From Legionella septentrionalis (GTDB lineage: Bacteria > Pseudomonadota > Gammaproteobacteria > Legionellales > Legionellaceae), in NCBI RefSeq assembly GCF_003989745.1, contig NZ_RZGS01000002.1, positions 1 through 64,000 of the forward strand: a stretch of DNA of 64,000 bases. Reading direction: 5' to 3'. The notes beneath the pieces are model-generated. The model did not search any database, was not told the DNA's origin, and saw nothing but the letters and a program-made list of their open reading frames with translations. Shown here piece by piece: positions 9,509-18,636 of this stretch. Made by a program: the position numbers and the translations under genes. Every line of letters begins with the position of its first letter. Positions within the stretch are counted from its first letter, which is position 1.

Positions 9509-10288
9509 ATGTTAACTAATAAAATTGTGTTCATCACTGGCGCATCCAGTGGCATTGGAGCTGCCTGTGCTAAAAAATTTGCAGAAGAGGGCGCCAAATT
9601 GTTATTGGGCGCCCGGCGGCTTAATAAGTTACAGGAATTGGCGGAAACCTTACAGCAGGAATATGATGCCGATGTGCACATTGTGAAGCTTGATGTTTGC
9701 CGTCAGCAGGAAGTACAGCAAGTGCTATCCCAACTTCCCAAAGCTTGGCAAGAGATTGATATTTTGGTGAATAATGCCGGTCTTGCGCTGGGCTTGGAAT
9801 CTTTCTCTGAAGGCACAATAGAAGATTGGGAGCGCATGATAGATACCAACATCAAAGGTTTATTATATGTAACGCGAGCAGTGTTACCTGGCATGGTGAA
9901 ACGTGATGCAGGACATATCATCAACATCGGTTCAATTGCCGGTCATTATGTGTATCCAAATGGCGCAGTATATTGTGCCACTAAACACGCAGTCAAAGCC
10001 TTGACGGAAGGCATTAGAATGGATGTTTTTGGCACGAAAGTGCGTGTCAGTACGGTCGACCCAGGGGCTGTGGAAACCAATTTCAGCGTCGTGCGTTTCA
10101 AAGGTGATAAAGCCCGGGCTGCTGCGGTTTACCAGGGAATGACTCCTTTATGTGGTGATGACGTTGCTGATGCAGTCTGGTATTGTGCGTCGCGTCCGGC
10201 GCATGTAAACATCAGTGAAGTCATTATTATGCCTACGGATCAATATTCGGCTACCTTGCTTGCCCGCCGCAAAGAAAGCCAGAATTAA
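9509..10288 (+). CDS. SDR-family NAD(P)-dependent oxidoreductase (YdfG-like)
   Basis: Classical short-chain dehydrogenase, 259 residues. Cofactor motif TGASSGIG near residue 10, NNAG near residue 88, catalytic Ser in INIGS and the active-site pair YCATK near residue 155. The blocks IDILVNNAGLALG, EDWERMIDTN and RAVLPGMV closely resemble E. coli YdfG (NADP-dependent 3-hydroxy acid / L-allo-threonine dehydrogenase), which is the likeliest activity. It converges with the next gene; the two stops overlap by four bases. Confidence 0.9.
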   Translation: MLTNKIVFITGASSGIGAACAKKFAEEGAKLLLGARRLNKLQELAETLQQEYDADVHIVKLDVCRQQEVQQVLSQLPKAWQEIDILVNNAGLALGLESFSEGTIEDWERMIDTNIKGLLYVTRAVLPGMVKRDAGHIINIGSIAGHYVYPNGAVYCATKHAVKALTEGIRMDVFGTKVRVSTVDPGAVETNFSVVRFKGDKARAAAVYQGMTPLCGDDVADAVWYCASRPAHVNISEVIIMPTDQYSATLLARRKESQN

Positions 10289-11145
10289 CGGTGCAGGAAG
10301 TTGCTGACCATGTCTTCCACGCGTGCATCCAATAAAACGCCGATGTGATCTACATTTGGCAACAAGGCTAACGATGCAAAAGAGTATTGCTTGCAAAAGA
10401 TAATGGATTCACGGGGTGTGATTACTTCATCTTTTTCCCCATGGATGCAAAGAAAAGGCGTATGGGCATGTTTTGTGTAGTTGCGAAAATCCAGACTTTT
10501 GGGATCAAGGTTTGTTTTGTCTCGAAAAGCCTTACGTAATAATAAGAATCCTTTTCCTGTTAATTTAAATTGCCGTGCTAAACGGATGATAGGAGTGCGC
10601 ATTCTAGTGGGCGAGGCCAGCATCACCACACGTTCAGGTTCTTTATTTATCTTCCAGTTAGGATATTGCCGGCCTAAATTTAACGTATTAAGGATCACAG
10701 AGCCGCCGAAGGAATGCCCGATAACCCCGTAAAAAGGGCCCAGTTCATTCAAGGTGCGCTGCAGTGTGGTAATGGCATCAGTCCACAGTAATTGCAATCC
10801 TTTTGCTTCTCCATGCGCTGGAAAATCAAGCGCATATACGTCAAAGCCTTGTTGATGCAGGGCGCGAATTAAACGCGCCATATAGGCAGCGCGAGACATC
10901 CAACCATGAGTAATCAAAATTTTTCTTGCCCCAGGTCTTGGGGCAGCAAAATGATGAACAACATGATGGCGTGGGTGATCGCAGTGCAGCGATTCAGTGC
11001 GCTCTTTTTGCAAATATTCGCAAGCACGCCTGGCAAATTCCCGATATTCCTTTTCCAAAGGAAATAAGACTGGGGTAATGAATAATTGATAACAGATGTG
11101 CGAGTATAAAAAATCCCGAAAACTTTTCAATGAGTCTGTAATCAT
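10285..11145 (-). CDS. Alpha/beta-hydrolase (serine hydrolase/lipase-like)
   Basis: 286 residues with the alpha/beta-hydrolase pattern: ITHGWMSR (oxyanion region, near residue 78), nucleophile elbow GHSFGG near residue 144, acid residue in IHGEKDEVITP and catalytic His in NVDHIGVL close to the C-terminus. The substrate cannot be read from sequence; carboxylesterase or lipase activity is the general expectation. The DNA runs convergent to the SDR gene. An alternative internal start is possible because no strong ribosome site stands before the ATG. Confidence 0.85.
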   Translation of the reverse strand: MITDSLKSFRDFLYSHICYQLFITPVLFPLEKEYREFARRACEYLQKERTESLHCDHPRHHVVHHFAAPRPGARKILITHGWMSRAAYMARLIRALHQQGFDVYALDFPAHGEAKGLQLLWTDAITTLQRTLNELGPFYGVIGHSFGGSVILNTLNLGRQYPNWKINKEPERVVMLASPTRMRTPIIRLARQFKLTGKGFLLLRKAFRDKTNLDPKSLDFRNYTKHAHTPFLCIHGEKDEVITPRESIIFCKQYSFASLALLPNVDHIGVLLDARVEDMVSNFLHR

Positions 11146-11362
11146 CTACTGGCCCGTCCCTGTTAAGCTTTGCTCGTGTTTCTTTCCAGTACGGCTTGAG
11201 TTTCTGATACCCGTAAACAAAAACAGGTATTTTTATTATCATAATAGTAGAAAATTCGAGTTAGTAGGAATATTGTTAAACACGTTTATGGGCATGTTCA
11301 ATTTTGACTTTTGCCCATATCGATTTAGACTTACGCCATACTGAAATATAAAGGATTTATAA

Positions 11363-12079
11363 ATGAAAACAGCCGATTACATTTATCGTCATGATCATGA
11401 AGAGCTTCGTGGTTTTGTGGCCAATGCTGCACAGGAAGGCGACACAGTGCCTGCTGTGCTGATTGTGCACGATTGGTCAGGCCGCAATGAATTTGCCTGC
11501 CGTAAAGCAGAAGAATTGGCAAAATTAGGGTATATAGGGTTTGCTGTTGATGTATTCGGGCAAGCGCGTATCGGAAAAACCACAGAAGAAAAAATGGCTT
11601 TGATGCAGCCTTTTGTGGAGGATCGTGCCTTGCTGCGTGAGAGATTGCTCGCAGCATTTAATGCGGTAAAAGAGATGCCGGGAGTTGCGACGCAACGGAT
11701 TGCTGTGATTGGATTTTGTTTTGGTGGATTGTGTGCGCTTGATTTGGCGCGCAGCGGCGCTGATATAGCAGGGGCGGTGAGTTTTCACGGGTTGTTGCAC
11801 AAGCCTGAGAATCTCTCTGCTAACGTAATCAAGGCAAAAATTCTAGCCTTGCACGGCTATGACGATCCCATGGTACCTCCCGCACAAGTGGATGAGTTTT
11901 GCCAGGAAATGACGGCAGCAAACGTTGACTGGCAAGTATACATGTACGGCCATACCAAGCATGCTTTTATGAACCCACAAGCTCAGGATGAAAAATTAGG
12001 TACTATTTATAATCCGCAAACGGAACATCGGGCGTGGCTGGCAATGCAAAATTTTCTGCAAGAAATATTCAAACGTTAA
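11363..12079 (+). CDS. Dienelactone hydrolase family protein
   Basis: 238 residues. Contains the cysteine nucleophile motif GFCFGG near residue 118, Asp in HGYDDPMVPP and His in HAFMNP, the Cys-Asp-His triad of dienelactone hydrolases. Homologues are widespread in bacteria outside aromatic degradation pathways, so the true substrate is open. The start is preceded by AAAGGA-like sequence at 11350-11355. The next gene begins four bases after the stop, suggesting co-transcription. Confidence 0.92.
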   Translation: MKTADYIYRHDHEELRGFVANAAQEGDTVPAVLIVHDWSGRNEFACRKAEELAKLGYIGFAVDVFGQARIGKTTEEKMALMQPFVEDRALLRERLLAAFNAVKEMPGVATQRIAVIGFCFGGLCALDLARSGADIAGAVSFHGLLHKPENLSANVIKAKILALHGYDDPMVPPAQVDEFCQEMTAANVDWQVYMYGHTKHAFMNPQAQDEKLGTIYNPQTEHRAWLAMQNFLQEIFKR

Positions 12080-12083
12080 ACTT

Positions 12084-13100
12084 ATGGCTCAAGCAAACCA
12101 TAATGCATTGGCTGCAGAACTCGGCTCTCTTTTGCTGCGTCGAAAGATTCGCTGTGCTGTGGCCGAATCATGCACCGGTGGCGGCTTATCTTCTGTCATC
12201 ACCGAAATCCCCGGCAGTTCGCAGTGGTTTGAGCGCGGATTCGTCACCTATAGCAATCAGGCTAAAGAAGATATGCTGCGCGTACCTCACCGCCTCATTG
12301 CCTCTTATGGCGCGGTGAGCGAGCAAACTGCCCGGGCAATGGCAGAGGGGGCGATCGCAGCAAGTAGGGCAGAAGTAAGTGTTGCCATTACTGGAGTTGC
12401 GGGTCCTGGTGGCGGCAGTGAGCAAAAGCCTGTGGGTACAGTTTGGATTGCCTGGGCGGGCGACTGGCAAGACACGTATTCCCAATGTTATCAATTTAAG
12501 GGAAATCGCACCGAAATACGCAACCAAGCAATAGTCATTGCTTTACAAGGATTGCTGAAGCGTTGTGCTGTCTTAAGCCACCCTAAAACATCAGAACGTT
12601 ATTTTTTTGCTTTATGGCCTGATGAAAAAACGGCGCAGGCTTTATATGAGCAAGCCCGAGCGCTTATAGAGAGAGATAAAAGCAAGCCGACTTCCTTGCA
12701 AAATCTGCATTTGACTTTAGTTTATTTAGGACAAGTCCCCCCTGAATTTTTACGGCAAGCGATGGATTTGCCAGCAAAAATACATCTTAAACCATTTGCA
12801 ATGAACATTTGTAAGGCAGATAGCTGGGAACGAGCCCAGATAGCATGGCTTGGAGTTGAGCAAGTGCCTGCGGGATTATGCGAATTGGTGGAAACTTTAA
12901 ATCATCGCTTGCTTGGCCTTGGGTTTAAACCGGAGTGTAGGCCTTTTGTGCCGCACGTGACTATTGCCAGAAAACTTATGATAAAAAAAGCGGCACTTAT
13001 TCCTGCTCTGACTTGGTTTGTCAGGGATTTTTGTTTGGTAAAATCTTCTGGAAGAGAAGGCCAGTCTAAATATGAGATTGTGCAGCGGTGGCAATTATAG
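12084..13100 (+). CDS. Fusion of CinA-C/PncC nicotinamide-nucleotide amidase and ThpR-type RNA 2',3'-cyclic phosphodiesterase
   Basis: One uninterrupted 338-residue frame carries two domains usually encoded separately. Residues about 5-165 are the CinA C-terminal (PncC) amidase, which recycles nicotinamide mononucleotide: AVAESCTGGGLSS, ITGVAGPGGG and KPVGTVWIAW. Residues about 170-338 are a 2H phosphoesterase of the LigT/ThpR type: HLTLVYLG near residue 210 and PHVTIARK near residue 290 are the two HxT(V)x catalytic motifs. The join is near SHPKTSERYFFALWPDE. Both halves keep their key residues, so the fusion appears functional. It begins four bases after the dienelactone hydrolase gene. Confidence 0.88.
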   Translation: MAQANHNALAAELGSLLLRRKIRCAVAESCTGGGLSSVITEIPGSSQWFERGFVTYSNQAKEDMLRVPHRLIASYGAVSEQTARAMAEGAIAASRAEVSVAITGVAGPGGGSEQKPVGTVWIAWAGDWQDTYSQCYQFKGNRTEIRNQAIVIALQGLLKRCAVLSHPKTSERYFFALWPDEKTAQALYEQARALIERDKSKPTSLQNLHLTLVYLGQVPPEFLRQAMDLPAKIHLKPFAMNICKADSWERAQIAWLGVEQVPAGLCELVETLNHRLLGLGFKPECRPFVPHVTIARKLMIKKAALIPALTWFVRDFCLVKSSGREGQSKYEIVQRWQL

Positions 13101-13347
13101 TGTGTAATCTTCTTATCCAGGGGTTATCCATGGGCAATTTTCCGCCAGTAAAATGTTGCACCATTAAGTTCTTACTCCGTCGCTGCAAACATCGTTAACA
13201 TACACCAGCATAGAATTTTTTTGTCTTTCCCTTGTGTATGCTTTTTAAACCGCTGCAAGCCAAAGAGCAAACAATGGGGGTTTTAAGGCAGAAAATTAAT
13301 TTAGCAGCCTGACAGCGCGTTGCCTGGGATGAGGGAGCCGGAGCTGT

Positions 13348-14475
13348 CTAGTAAAGATTCCATATCTTTACACGAATGATTTTGTCATCATCGGCACCTG
13401 CCCAGCCTCTTCCGTCTGTATTGGCAGTCATTAAGTATAAAAAACCGTCTTTCCCGCATACCGCATTGCGCAAGCGCCCGTATTTCCTGTGAAAGTGCAT
13501 GTTTAATTTGCCTATTTTTATTTTTTGCGGGTCAAGCGGCACTTGATACAGAGCTTGTCCTCTTAATCCTGTAAAAAATAAATTGCCCATAGCGTAACAA
13601 AGGCCTGAAGGCGCCCATGTTTCTTTTCCGCCTGAGGTAAGTACAGGAGGTTGTATCCCTTTTGCCTGCTGGTAACCTTGGTTTTGCGGCCATCCGTAAT
13701 TTTTGCCTGCTAAAATTAAATTCAGTTCATCATAATGGCTTTGTCCATGCTCTGTAGCCCATAGCTGCCCCTGTTCATCCCAAGCCAATCCCTGTGGGTT
13801 GCGATGACCAAAAGAATAAACCGCTGTATTAAAAGGATTGTTTGGAGCTGGCATGCCATCTTTAGTTATCCGCAAAATTTTCCCGGCAAGAGATGTACGT
13901 TGTTGAGCTGATTCAGGATCTTGCGCATCACCGGTGGACACATATAAATAACCATCAGGCCCAAATTTAATGCGTCCTCCATTGTGAAATCGTGCGGCAG
14001 GGATATCCGCCAAAATAATCGTCTTATCGACAAGTTCTCCTTTTTCTGGGTAGACGTAACGCACGACTTGATTGACTGGCTTTCCGTTTTTTTTGGTGGT
14101 GAAGTATAAATATAAATGGTGATTTTGCGGGAAATCCGGATCAAGAGCCATTCCTAGGAGCCCGCCTTCGCCTACTGGATAAACGTCGGGTACCACAAGC
14201 GTTTTTTCAACCTTGCCTAACTGTCTTAATTTGCCATTGCGTTCGGTCACCAAGAAGTCATGATTAGGTAGAAAAACCATTTCCCAAGGTGCATTTAAAT
14301 TCACAGCCACTAATTCTTCAGCGTAATTTATATGATTTTTACCGGCTTGCGCTTTTGGAGCCGTTGGCAGGAAAAATAACGGAATTATGTGGTTTCTTCC
14401 TATAAAAGCGAATAAACCCAAAAAAATCAGGGTGACAACCATAATAAAAATGAGTTTGACTTTCTGTAAGCGCAT
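13348..14475 (-). CDS. PQQ-dependent aldose sugar dehydrogenase (YliI-like), membrane-anchored
   Basis: 375 residues. An N-terminal membrane segment (about residues 9-32) is followed by a glucose/sorbosone dehydrogenase beta-propeller. Family motifs: NAPWEMVFLPNHDFLVTER, GEGGLLGMALDPDF, RFHNGGRIKFGPDGYLYVSTGD, and FGHRNPQGLAWD. E. coli YliI is a periplasmic quinoprotein oxidising aldoses; the same role is likely. No PQQ synthesis genes are in the window. It is transcribed away from the CBS-domain gene, with about 125 bases between their starts. Confidence 0.9.
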   Translation of the reverse strand: MRLQKVKLIFIMVVTLIFLGLFAFIGRNHIIPLFFLPTAPKAQAGKNHINYAEELVAVNLNAPWEMVFLPNHDFLVTERNGKLRQLGKVEKTLVVPDVYPVGEGGLLGMALDPDFPQNHHLYLYFTTKKNGKPVNQVVRYVYPEKGELVDKTIILADIPAARFHNGGRIKFGPDGYLYVSTGDAQDPESAQQRTSLAGKILRITKDGMPAPNNPFNTAVYSFGHRNPQGLAWDEQGQLWATEHGQSHYDELNLILAGKNYGWPQNQGYQQAKGIQPPVLTSGGKETWAPSGLCYAMGNLFFTGLRGQALYQVPLDPQKIKIGKLNMHFHRKYGRLRNAVCGKDGFLYLMTANTDGRGWAGADDDKIIRVKIWNLY

Positions 14476-14601
14476 GCGAATCCATTTAAGTAAATCGGTT
14501 AGAAACTAAAACTACTATAATTAAATATACCCAATAAAAATACGAATGGGTCAAGCAAGTGTATTGTTTTAGTCAATACAAGGTATTGAAGGAGAAGAAA
14601 T

Positions 14602-15036
14602 ATGGAAATTAAAGAGGTCATGACTGAAAGTCCTACCTATTGTAGCCCCGATTCTACGTTAAGTGAAATTGCCAAAATCATGAAATCATTAGATACCGGA
14701 ATTATACCGATTGGTAATGGGGAAAAATTATTAGGTACGATTACGGATCGAGACATAGCCTTATGCCTTGCTGAGGGAGGGGATGCGGATAGCAAAGCTT
14801 CAGAAGCCATGCATAAAGGAGTTTATTATTGCTATGAAGACGATTCGATTGAAAGTGCCGCCAAAAACATGGGTGAGTTGCAAGTGCGCCGCTTAATTGT
14901 TCTTGATAATCGCGAAAATAAAAAAATGGTAGGTATCCTTTCCTTGGGGGATATAGCCCGGGTAACGCACGATAAAAAGACATGCGGTGAAGTGGTAAAT
15001 AAAGTGTGTGAAGAAAGAGCACAGTCACCCCACTAG
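14602..15036 (+). CDS. CBS-domain pair protein
   Basis: 144 residues made almost wholly of two CBS domains (about 7-60 and 72-128), with GTITDRDIA and GILSLGDIA at the domain ends. Such stand-alone pairs bind adenine nucleotides and act as energy or stress sensors; the partner is unknown. Good ribosome site GAAGGAGAAG at 14588-14597. It is followed by a hairpin, so it is probably monocistronic. Confidence 0.9.
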   Translation: MEIKEVMTESPTYCSPDSTLSEIAKIMKSLDTGIIPIGNGEKLLGTITDRDIALCLAEGGDADSKASEAMHKGVYYCYEDDSIESAAKNMGELQVRRLIVLDNRENKKMVGILSLGDIARVTHDKKTCGEVVNKVCEERAQSPH

Positions 15037-15045
15037 GCAGCATGA

Positions 15046-15073
15046 TAGCGCCCCAATTGCGGGCGCTACTTAT
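15046..15073 (+). terminator. Terminator after the CBS-domain gene
   Basis: Eight-base-pair perfect stem TAGCGCCC / GGGCGCTA (15046-15053 and 15061-15068) with a seven-base loop, followed by CTTATTATT. The T-tract is weak, but the position just after the gene supports termination. Confidence 0.65.
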
Positions 15074-15163
15074 TATTCGATATTACCGTGAATCCATAAG
15101 CTCCTTATTTTTTTAATTATTCTTGTGCTAAGATGGTCTTTTTCATTTAAAGGAAATGCCATC

Positions 15164-15505
15164 ATGTCAGATAAATTCAGCAATGTGACCAAAGATATCA
15201 GCACGCAATTGGCAAAAATGCGCAAGGAATTGCCGGAAGTAATGGCAGGTTTCTCTGCCCTGTCCCAGGCTGCCACCAAGGATGGAGTATTGAGCAAAAA
15301 AACCAAAGAGCTCATTGCCATGGCATTGGCTGTTGCCAATCATTGCCCCGGGTGTATTGGTTTTCATTCACAAGCTTTAGTGAAATATGGCGCTACGCGT
15401 GAAGAATTGCTGGAAACTTTGGGTATGGCCGTTTATATGGGCGGTGGCCCTTCTTTGATGTATGCCGCAGAAGCCTTACAAGCTTTTGAAGAATTTTCTC
15501 AATAA
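15164..15505 (+). CDS. Carboxymuconolactone decarboxylase / AhpD-like protein
   Basis: 113 residues from the ATG at 15164, preceded by AAAGGA (15149-15154). It has the CMD/AhpD core HCPGCIGFHSQALVKYGAT with a CxxC pair, implying a thiol peroxidase-like or redox role rather than true decarboxylation. Longer upstream starts are in frame but lack a ribosome site. It ends just before a strong bidirectional hairpin. Confidence 0.9.
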   Translation: MSDKFSNVTKDISTQLAKMRKELPEVMAGFSALSQAATKDGVLSKKTKELIAMALAVANHCPGCIGFHSQALVKYGATREELLETLGMAVYMGGGPSLMYAAEALQAFEEFSQ

Positions 15506-15515
15506 ATCAAGTAAA

Positions 15516-15550
15516 GCATGTAAGTGCCTTATTCGGAGGCACTTACATGC
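15516..15550. terminator. Bidirectional terminator between convergent genes
   Basis: Thirteen-base-pair perfect stem (GCATGTAAGTGCC / GGCACTTACATGC) with a nine-base loop. It separates the AhpD-like gene (+) from the gene on the minus strand, whose last codons and stop (15529-15531) lie inside the hairpin. Confidence 0.8.
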
Positions 15551-15981
15551 ATCATTTCTTTGGGCGTGGCAATGGGCGTAGGGTTTTGGGTTGGCGAACA
15601 AGGATATTGCTTGCGTACCCCAAGTAGCGCTACTTGGGAGACGGTCATTCTATCTTTATCGCTTTGCTGGCTTGAAATTTCGCGGTAAGTTTGCTGAATC
15701 AATTCATTTAGCATGGTTGGATTAAGTTGCATGCCGGCGGGCAGACAAAATAGAGGCGAACCGCTCGCTTTGGCGGTGTCATTAGCTAAAAGCAGGGTTT
15801 CGGCAATGCTTTCACTGGTTAAAAGAAGAACGTTTCTTGCTGATCTCGCCCAGGCTTGCGCCTGTGGATCTGCTTTCATTTCCATTTGCGGTATGTTGTT
15901 AGCAATATTCATATAATGATCAATTGTATCGGCACAGACAGAGGCAGACATCAATAACATCATATAAAACACTCGCCGCAT
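15529..15981 (-). CDS. Secreted protein with Rap1a/Tai-like domain
   Basis: About 150 residues. The start is best placed at the third ATG (15981), which has GAGG eight bases upstream; starts at 15987 and 16002 are also open. A signal peptide (RRVFYMMLLMSASVCA) is followed by a domain with two cysteines in the pattern FCLPAGMQL ... VRKQYPC, resembling the Rap1a/Tai family (first described as type VI secretion immunity proteins). No toxin gene is adjacent, so an immunity role is unproven. Its stop lies in the loop of the shared terminator. Confidence 0.6.
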   Translation of the reverse strand: MRRVFYMMLLMSASVCADTIDHYMNIANNIPQMEMKADPQAQAWARSARNVLLLTSESIAETLLLANDTAKASGSPLFCLPAGMQLNPTMLNELIQQTYREISSQQSDKDRMTVSQVALLGVRKQYPCSPTQNPTPIATPKEMMHVSASE

Positions 15982-16050
15982 TTTCATATCCTCATTTGCC
16001 ATCGGTAAAACACAATCAAACTACTACATCGCGCTGCTGAATGAAATCCC

Positions 16051-16254
16051 TTATAAAGAGTGAGGTGTAATCCAGCCAAAAACAAAAGCCAAAAACAGTA
16101 AAATAAATAAACTAAGTGATAAACCAATGCGCCAGGTTAATGCTTTGACGGTGCGTTTTGTTTTACCTTCGTCACGCACAAGAAAGACAAGTCCGCTTCC
16201 CAATGCGATTAGAATAATTAACATGACAATAAGGATGATCGCCTTCACCAACAT
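16051..16254 (-). CDS. DUF2909-type twin-transmembrane protein
   Basis: 67 residues with two membrane segments (about 3-25 and 43-64) joined by a short charged loop RDEGKTKRT. Small proteins of this type are usually found on the opposite strand just before SURF1 in gammaproteobacterial cytochrome oxidase loci, exactly as here. The role is unknown. Confidence 0.8.
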   Translation of the reverse strand: MLVKAIILIVMLIILIALGSGLVFLVRDEGKTKRTVKALTWRIGLSLSLFILLFLAFVFGWITPHSL

Positions 16255-16298
16255 TTGCTATACTCCCGGACTTCTTACAGCGAGCTGTATGTATCAAA

Positions 16299-17024
16299 AT
16301 GGTAAGTCTAACTGGTTTTAAGCAGCGTTTCATCTCAAATTGGCTAATAGTCGCCTTGGCAATCAGTGCAGTCGCACTTTGTACCCGCTTGGGGTTTTGG
16401 CAACTTAAGCGTGCCCATGAAAAAACAGCGCTTATTAATCAAGAAAAAAAATTTTCCGCGTCTGTACCCAGATCCTGGCATCCGGCGCAGGAGTTACCTC
16501 TGGCTTATGAGCCGGTGAATGTTGTCGGTAAGTATTTACCGGCTGTTTTACTGCTGGATAACCAACATCATCAACACCGGTTTGGCTATCATGTGTTATC
16601 GCCCTTTGTGCTGAATAATAAACACATCGTGTTAATTGATCGGGGCTGGGTGGCCGGCGATCTAACCCGTAAAAACTTGCCCGAAGTTGTAACGCCAAAA
16701 GAAGAAATTAAATTAAGCGGGCAAGTCTATTACCCATCTGCGAAAAAAATAGTTTTAGGTGAATTAATAGAAAAAAAACAAGAAGGGTTGGCCATTATTG
16801 AGGCAATCGATGCGCAAGCAATCAGTCAATTTTTGCAAAAATCAGTCTATCCGTTTATTATTCGTCTTGATAAACATGCAGCACATGGTTATGTGCGTGA
16901 ATGGATTGTCGTTTCCATGCCGCCTGAACGCCATTATGCCTATGCTGTGCAGTGGTTTGGCTTGGCATTAGCCCTTTTTTTCTTATTTGTAGTGCGTAAT
17001 ATCAGAACAATGGTTTTTCCATAA
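16299..17024 (+). CDS. SURF1-family cytochrome c oxidase assembly protein
   Basis: 241 residues with the SURF1 plan: N-terminal membrane helix (about 14-32, ending in RLGFWQLKRA), a large periplasmic domain with GYHVLSPF and the motif LIDRGWV near residue 109, and a C-terminal helix (about 215-233). SURF1 helps insert heme a into oxidase subunit I. It is the first gene of a SURF1 / small SCO-like / cox15 / ctaB / sco1 cluster. Confidence 0.93.
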   Translation: MVSLTGFKQRFISNWLIVALAISAVALCTRLGFWQLKRAHEKTALINQEKKFSASVPRSWHPAQELPLAYEPVNVVGKYLPAVLLLDNQHHQHRFGYHVLSPFVLNNKHIVLIDRGWVAGDLTRKNLPEVVTPKEEIKLSGQVYYPSAKKIVLGELIEKKQEGLAIIEAIDAQAISQFLQKSVYPFIIRLDKHAAHGYVREWIVVSMPPERHYAYAVQWFGLALALFFLFVVRNIRTMVFP

Positions 17025-17061
17025 TCTGTAAGCATAAACATCCAGGATATGTTGAAACGAT

Positions 17062-17589
17062 ATGAAAAAGTTTCGTAGTAATTATTTTATTCTCTTATTT
17101 TTAGCGCTTGTATTTCTCGCTCCAGGAATATTTGCTTATTTTTTTTATACTCATCCCGATTGGCTGGGGGGAAAGAAGATCAATAGAGGAAAATTGTTAA
17201 ATCCGCCGCAGTTGCTGGCGCATGAAAATAAAAACGCCAAATGGCGATTAATTTTGTGGAGCCCGGGCACTTGTGAAACAGCATGCATGCAGCAACTGGA
17301 CAAACTGGCAAGAAGTCGCTTGGCATTAGGCCGGCGTTTATATGAAGTAGAAACCTGGTTATGGCTGGGAGCAAGCGCGCCTGAGATCAGTTTGGCACAA
17401 AATCAAATTTTGCAGGATGAAGAAATTTATAAACGTAGGTTAAAGGCAGATGACAAGGTCAATTTACCGCCTGCTTCCTTGATTTATCTACAAAATCCAG
17501 CAGGGTATTTGGTCATGTCTTATGAAACGTCCGCCAAACCTGCTGATATTTTCCATGATGTAAAACGTTTGTTGAATATGAAAGAGTGA
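17062..17589 (+). CDS. Membrane-anchored cytochrome oxidase-cluster protein with a CxxxC motif
   Basis: 175 residues: an N-terminal membrane helix (about 8-30) and a periplasmic, thioredoxin-like domain with GTCETACMQ (Cys-x3-Cys) near residue 73, as in Sco proteins, but without the rest of the Sco signature. Proteins like this are common between SURF1 and cox15. A copper or thiol role in oxidase assembly is inferred from position and motif. Its stop is six bases before cox15. Confidence 0.8.
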   Translation: MKKFRSNYFILLFLALVFLAPGIFAYFFYTHPDWLGGKKINRGKLLNPPQLLAHENKNAKWRLILWSPGTCETACMQQLDKLARSRLALGRRLYEVETWLWLGASAPEISLAQNQILQDEEIYKRRLKADDKVNLPPASLIYLQNPAGYLVMSYETSAKPADIFHDVKRLLNMKE

Positions 17590-17595
17590 TAGCTG

Positions 17596-18636
17596 ATGAG
17601 TGTTAAATTTTTAAGGCGTATCACCACTTTGGCTTTAATATTAGCCTTATTTGTGGTGATGTTGGGTGCATTTACACGTCTTACCGATGCAGGATTAGGT
17701 TGTCCTGACTGGCCAGGTTGTTACGGGCATTTGGTATTACCTACGGCACAAAATAAGTTAACGCATATGCAAACGCAATATCCTGGAGCTTTCATTGAAA
17801 CACAAAAAGCTTGGACGGAAATGATCCATCGCTATGCTGCCGGCTCATTAGGTTTGCTAACGCTTTGCATTTTTTTAGGAGTCCATCGTTACCACCGGTT
17901 TTTACGCAGTGAAAATCCAGTTTTTTCGCAAAATGCAATACAAGTATCCAAAAAATTGCCACTTATCTTGCTGGGATTGCTCCTATTCCAAGCGCTTTTG
18001 GGAATGTGGACCGTCACCTTGAAATTATTACCCATTGTAGTCATGGCGCATCTTTTAGGTGGTATGCTGATTTTTGCAACTCTTTGTTATTTCCGCTGGC
18101 AATTGAGCGATTTTACGCCTAAATATTTGCCGCGGTGGCGTTTTTGGATAGCCTTGGGCGCGCTGCTTGTATTCATGCAAATTGCTTTGGGTGGATGGGT
18201 GAGTTCCAATTATGCCGGCGTAGCTTGTGTGGGTTTTCCGCAATGTAACGGGGAGTGGGTGCCTGATTTATATTTTTCCCAAGGGTTTAATTTGTTTTCT
18301 CCGGTAGGCGCTAATTATCAAGGTGGTTTATTGGACAACCATGTGCGGGTAACTATCCAATTCATTCACCGAGTCGGAGCTTACGTTACGGCGTCTTATG
18401 TCATTATTTTAGCATTATGCTTGCTTAAGAAAACTCAATACAGCCACCTGCGTGCCGTAGCTTTAGCAGCGCTCCTGTTAGTCCTGGGGCAATTCTTACT
18501 CGGTGTATTCAATGTGATTTATTTATTGCCATTAAAGGTGGCTGTTGCACATAATGGCCTGGCAGCATTGCTGTTTGCTGCCATGTGCAGCTTGCTTTAT
18601 TTATCGAGAGGGAATGCAATCCATGCAGCTAATTAA
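17596..18636 (+). CDS. ctaA: Heme A synthase (COX15/CtaA)
   Basis: Oxidises the C8 methyl of heme O to the formyl of heme A. 346 residues, eight membrane segments. Conserved heme-binding histidines lie in MIHRYAAG (near residue 77), MAHLLGG (near 150), FIHRVGAY (near 258) and VAHNGLAA (near 320). The N-terminal loop has [12 protein letters not shown]. Two further cysteines occur in [10 protein letters not shown]. It sits directly before ctaB, its substrate supplier, whose start overlaps the end of this gene. Confidence 0.95.
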   Translation: MSVKFLRRITTLALILALFVVMLGAFTRLTDAGLGCPDWPGCYGHLVLPTAQNKLTHMQTQYPGAFIETQKAWTEMIHRYAAGSLGLLTLCIFLGVHRYHRFLRSENPVFSQNAIQVSKKLPLILLGLLLFQALLGMWTVTLKLLPIVVMAHLLGGMLIFATLCYFRWQLSDFTPKYLPRWRFWIALGALLVFMQIALGGWVSSNYAGVACVGFPQCNGEWVPDLYFSQGFNLFSPVGANYQGGLLDNHVRVTIQFIHRVGAYVTASYVIILALCLLKKTQYSHLRAVALAALLLVLGQFLLGVFNVIYLLPLKVAVAHNGLAALLFAAMCSLLYLSRGNAIHAAN

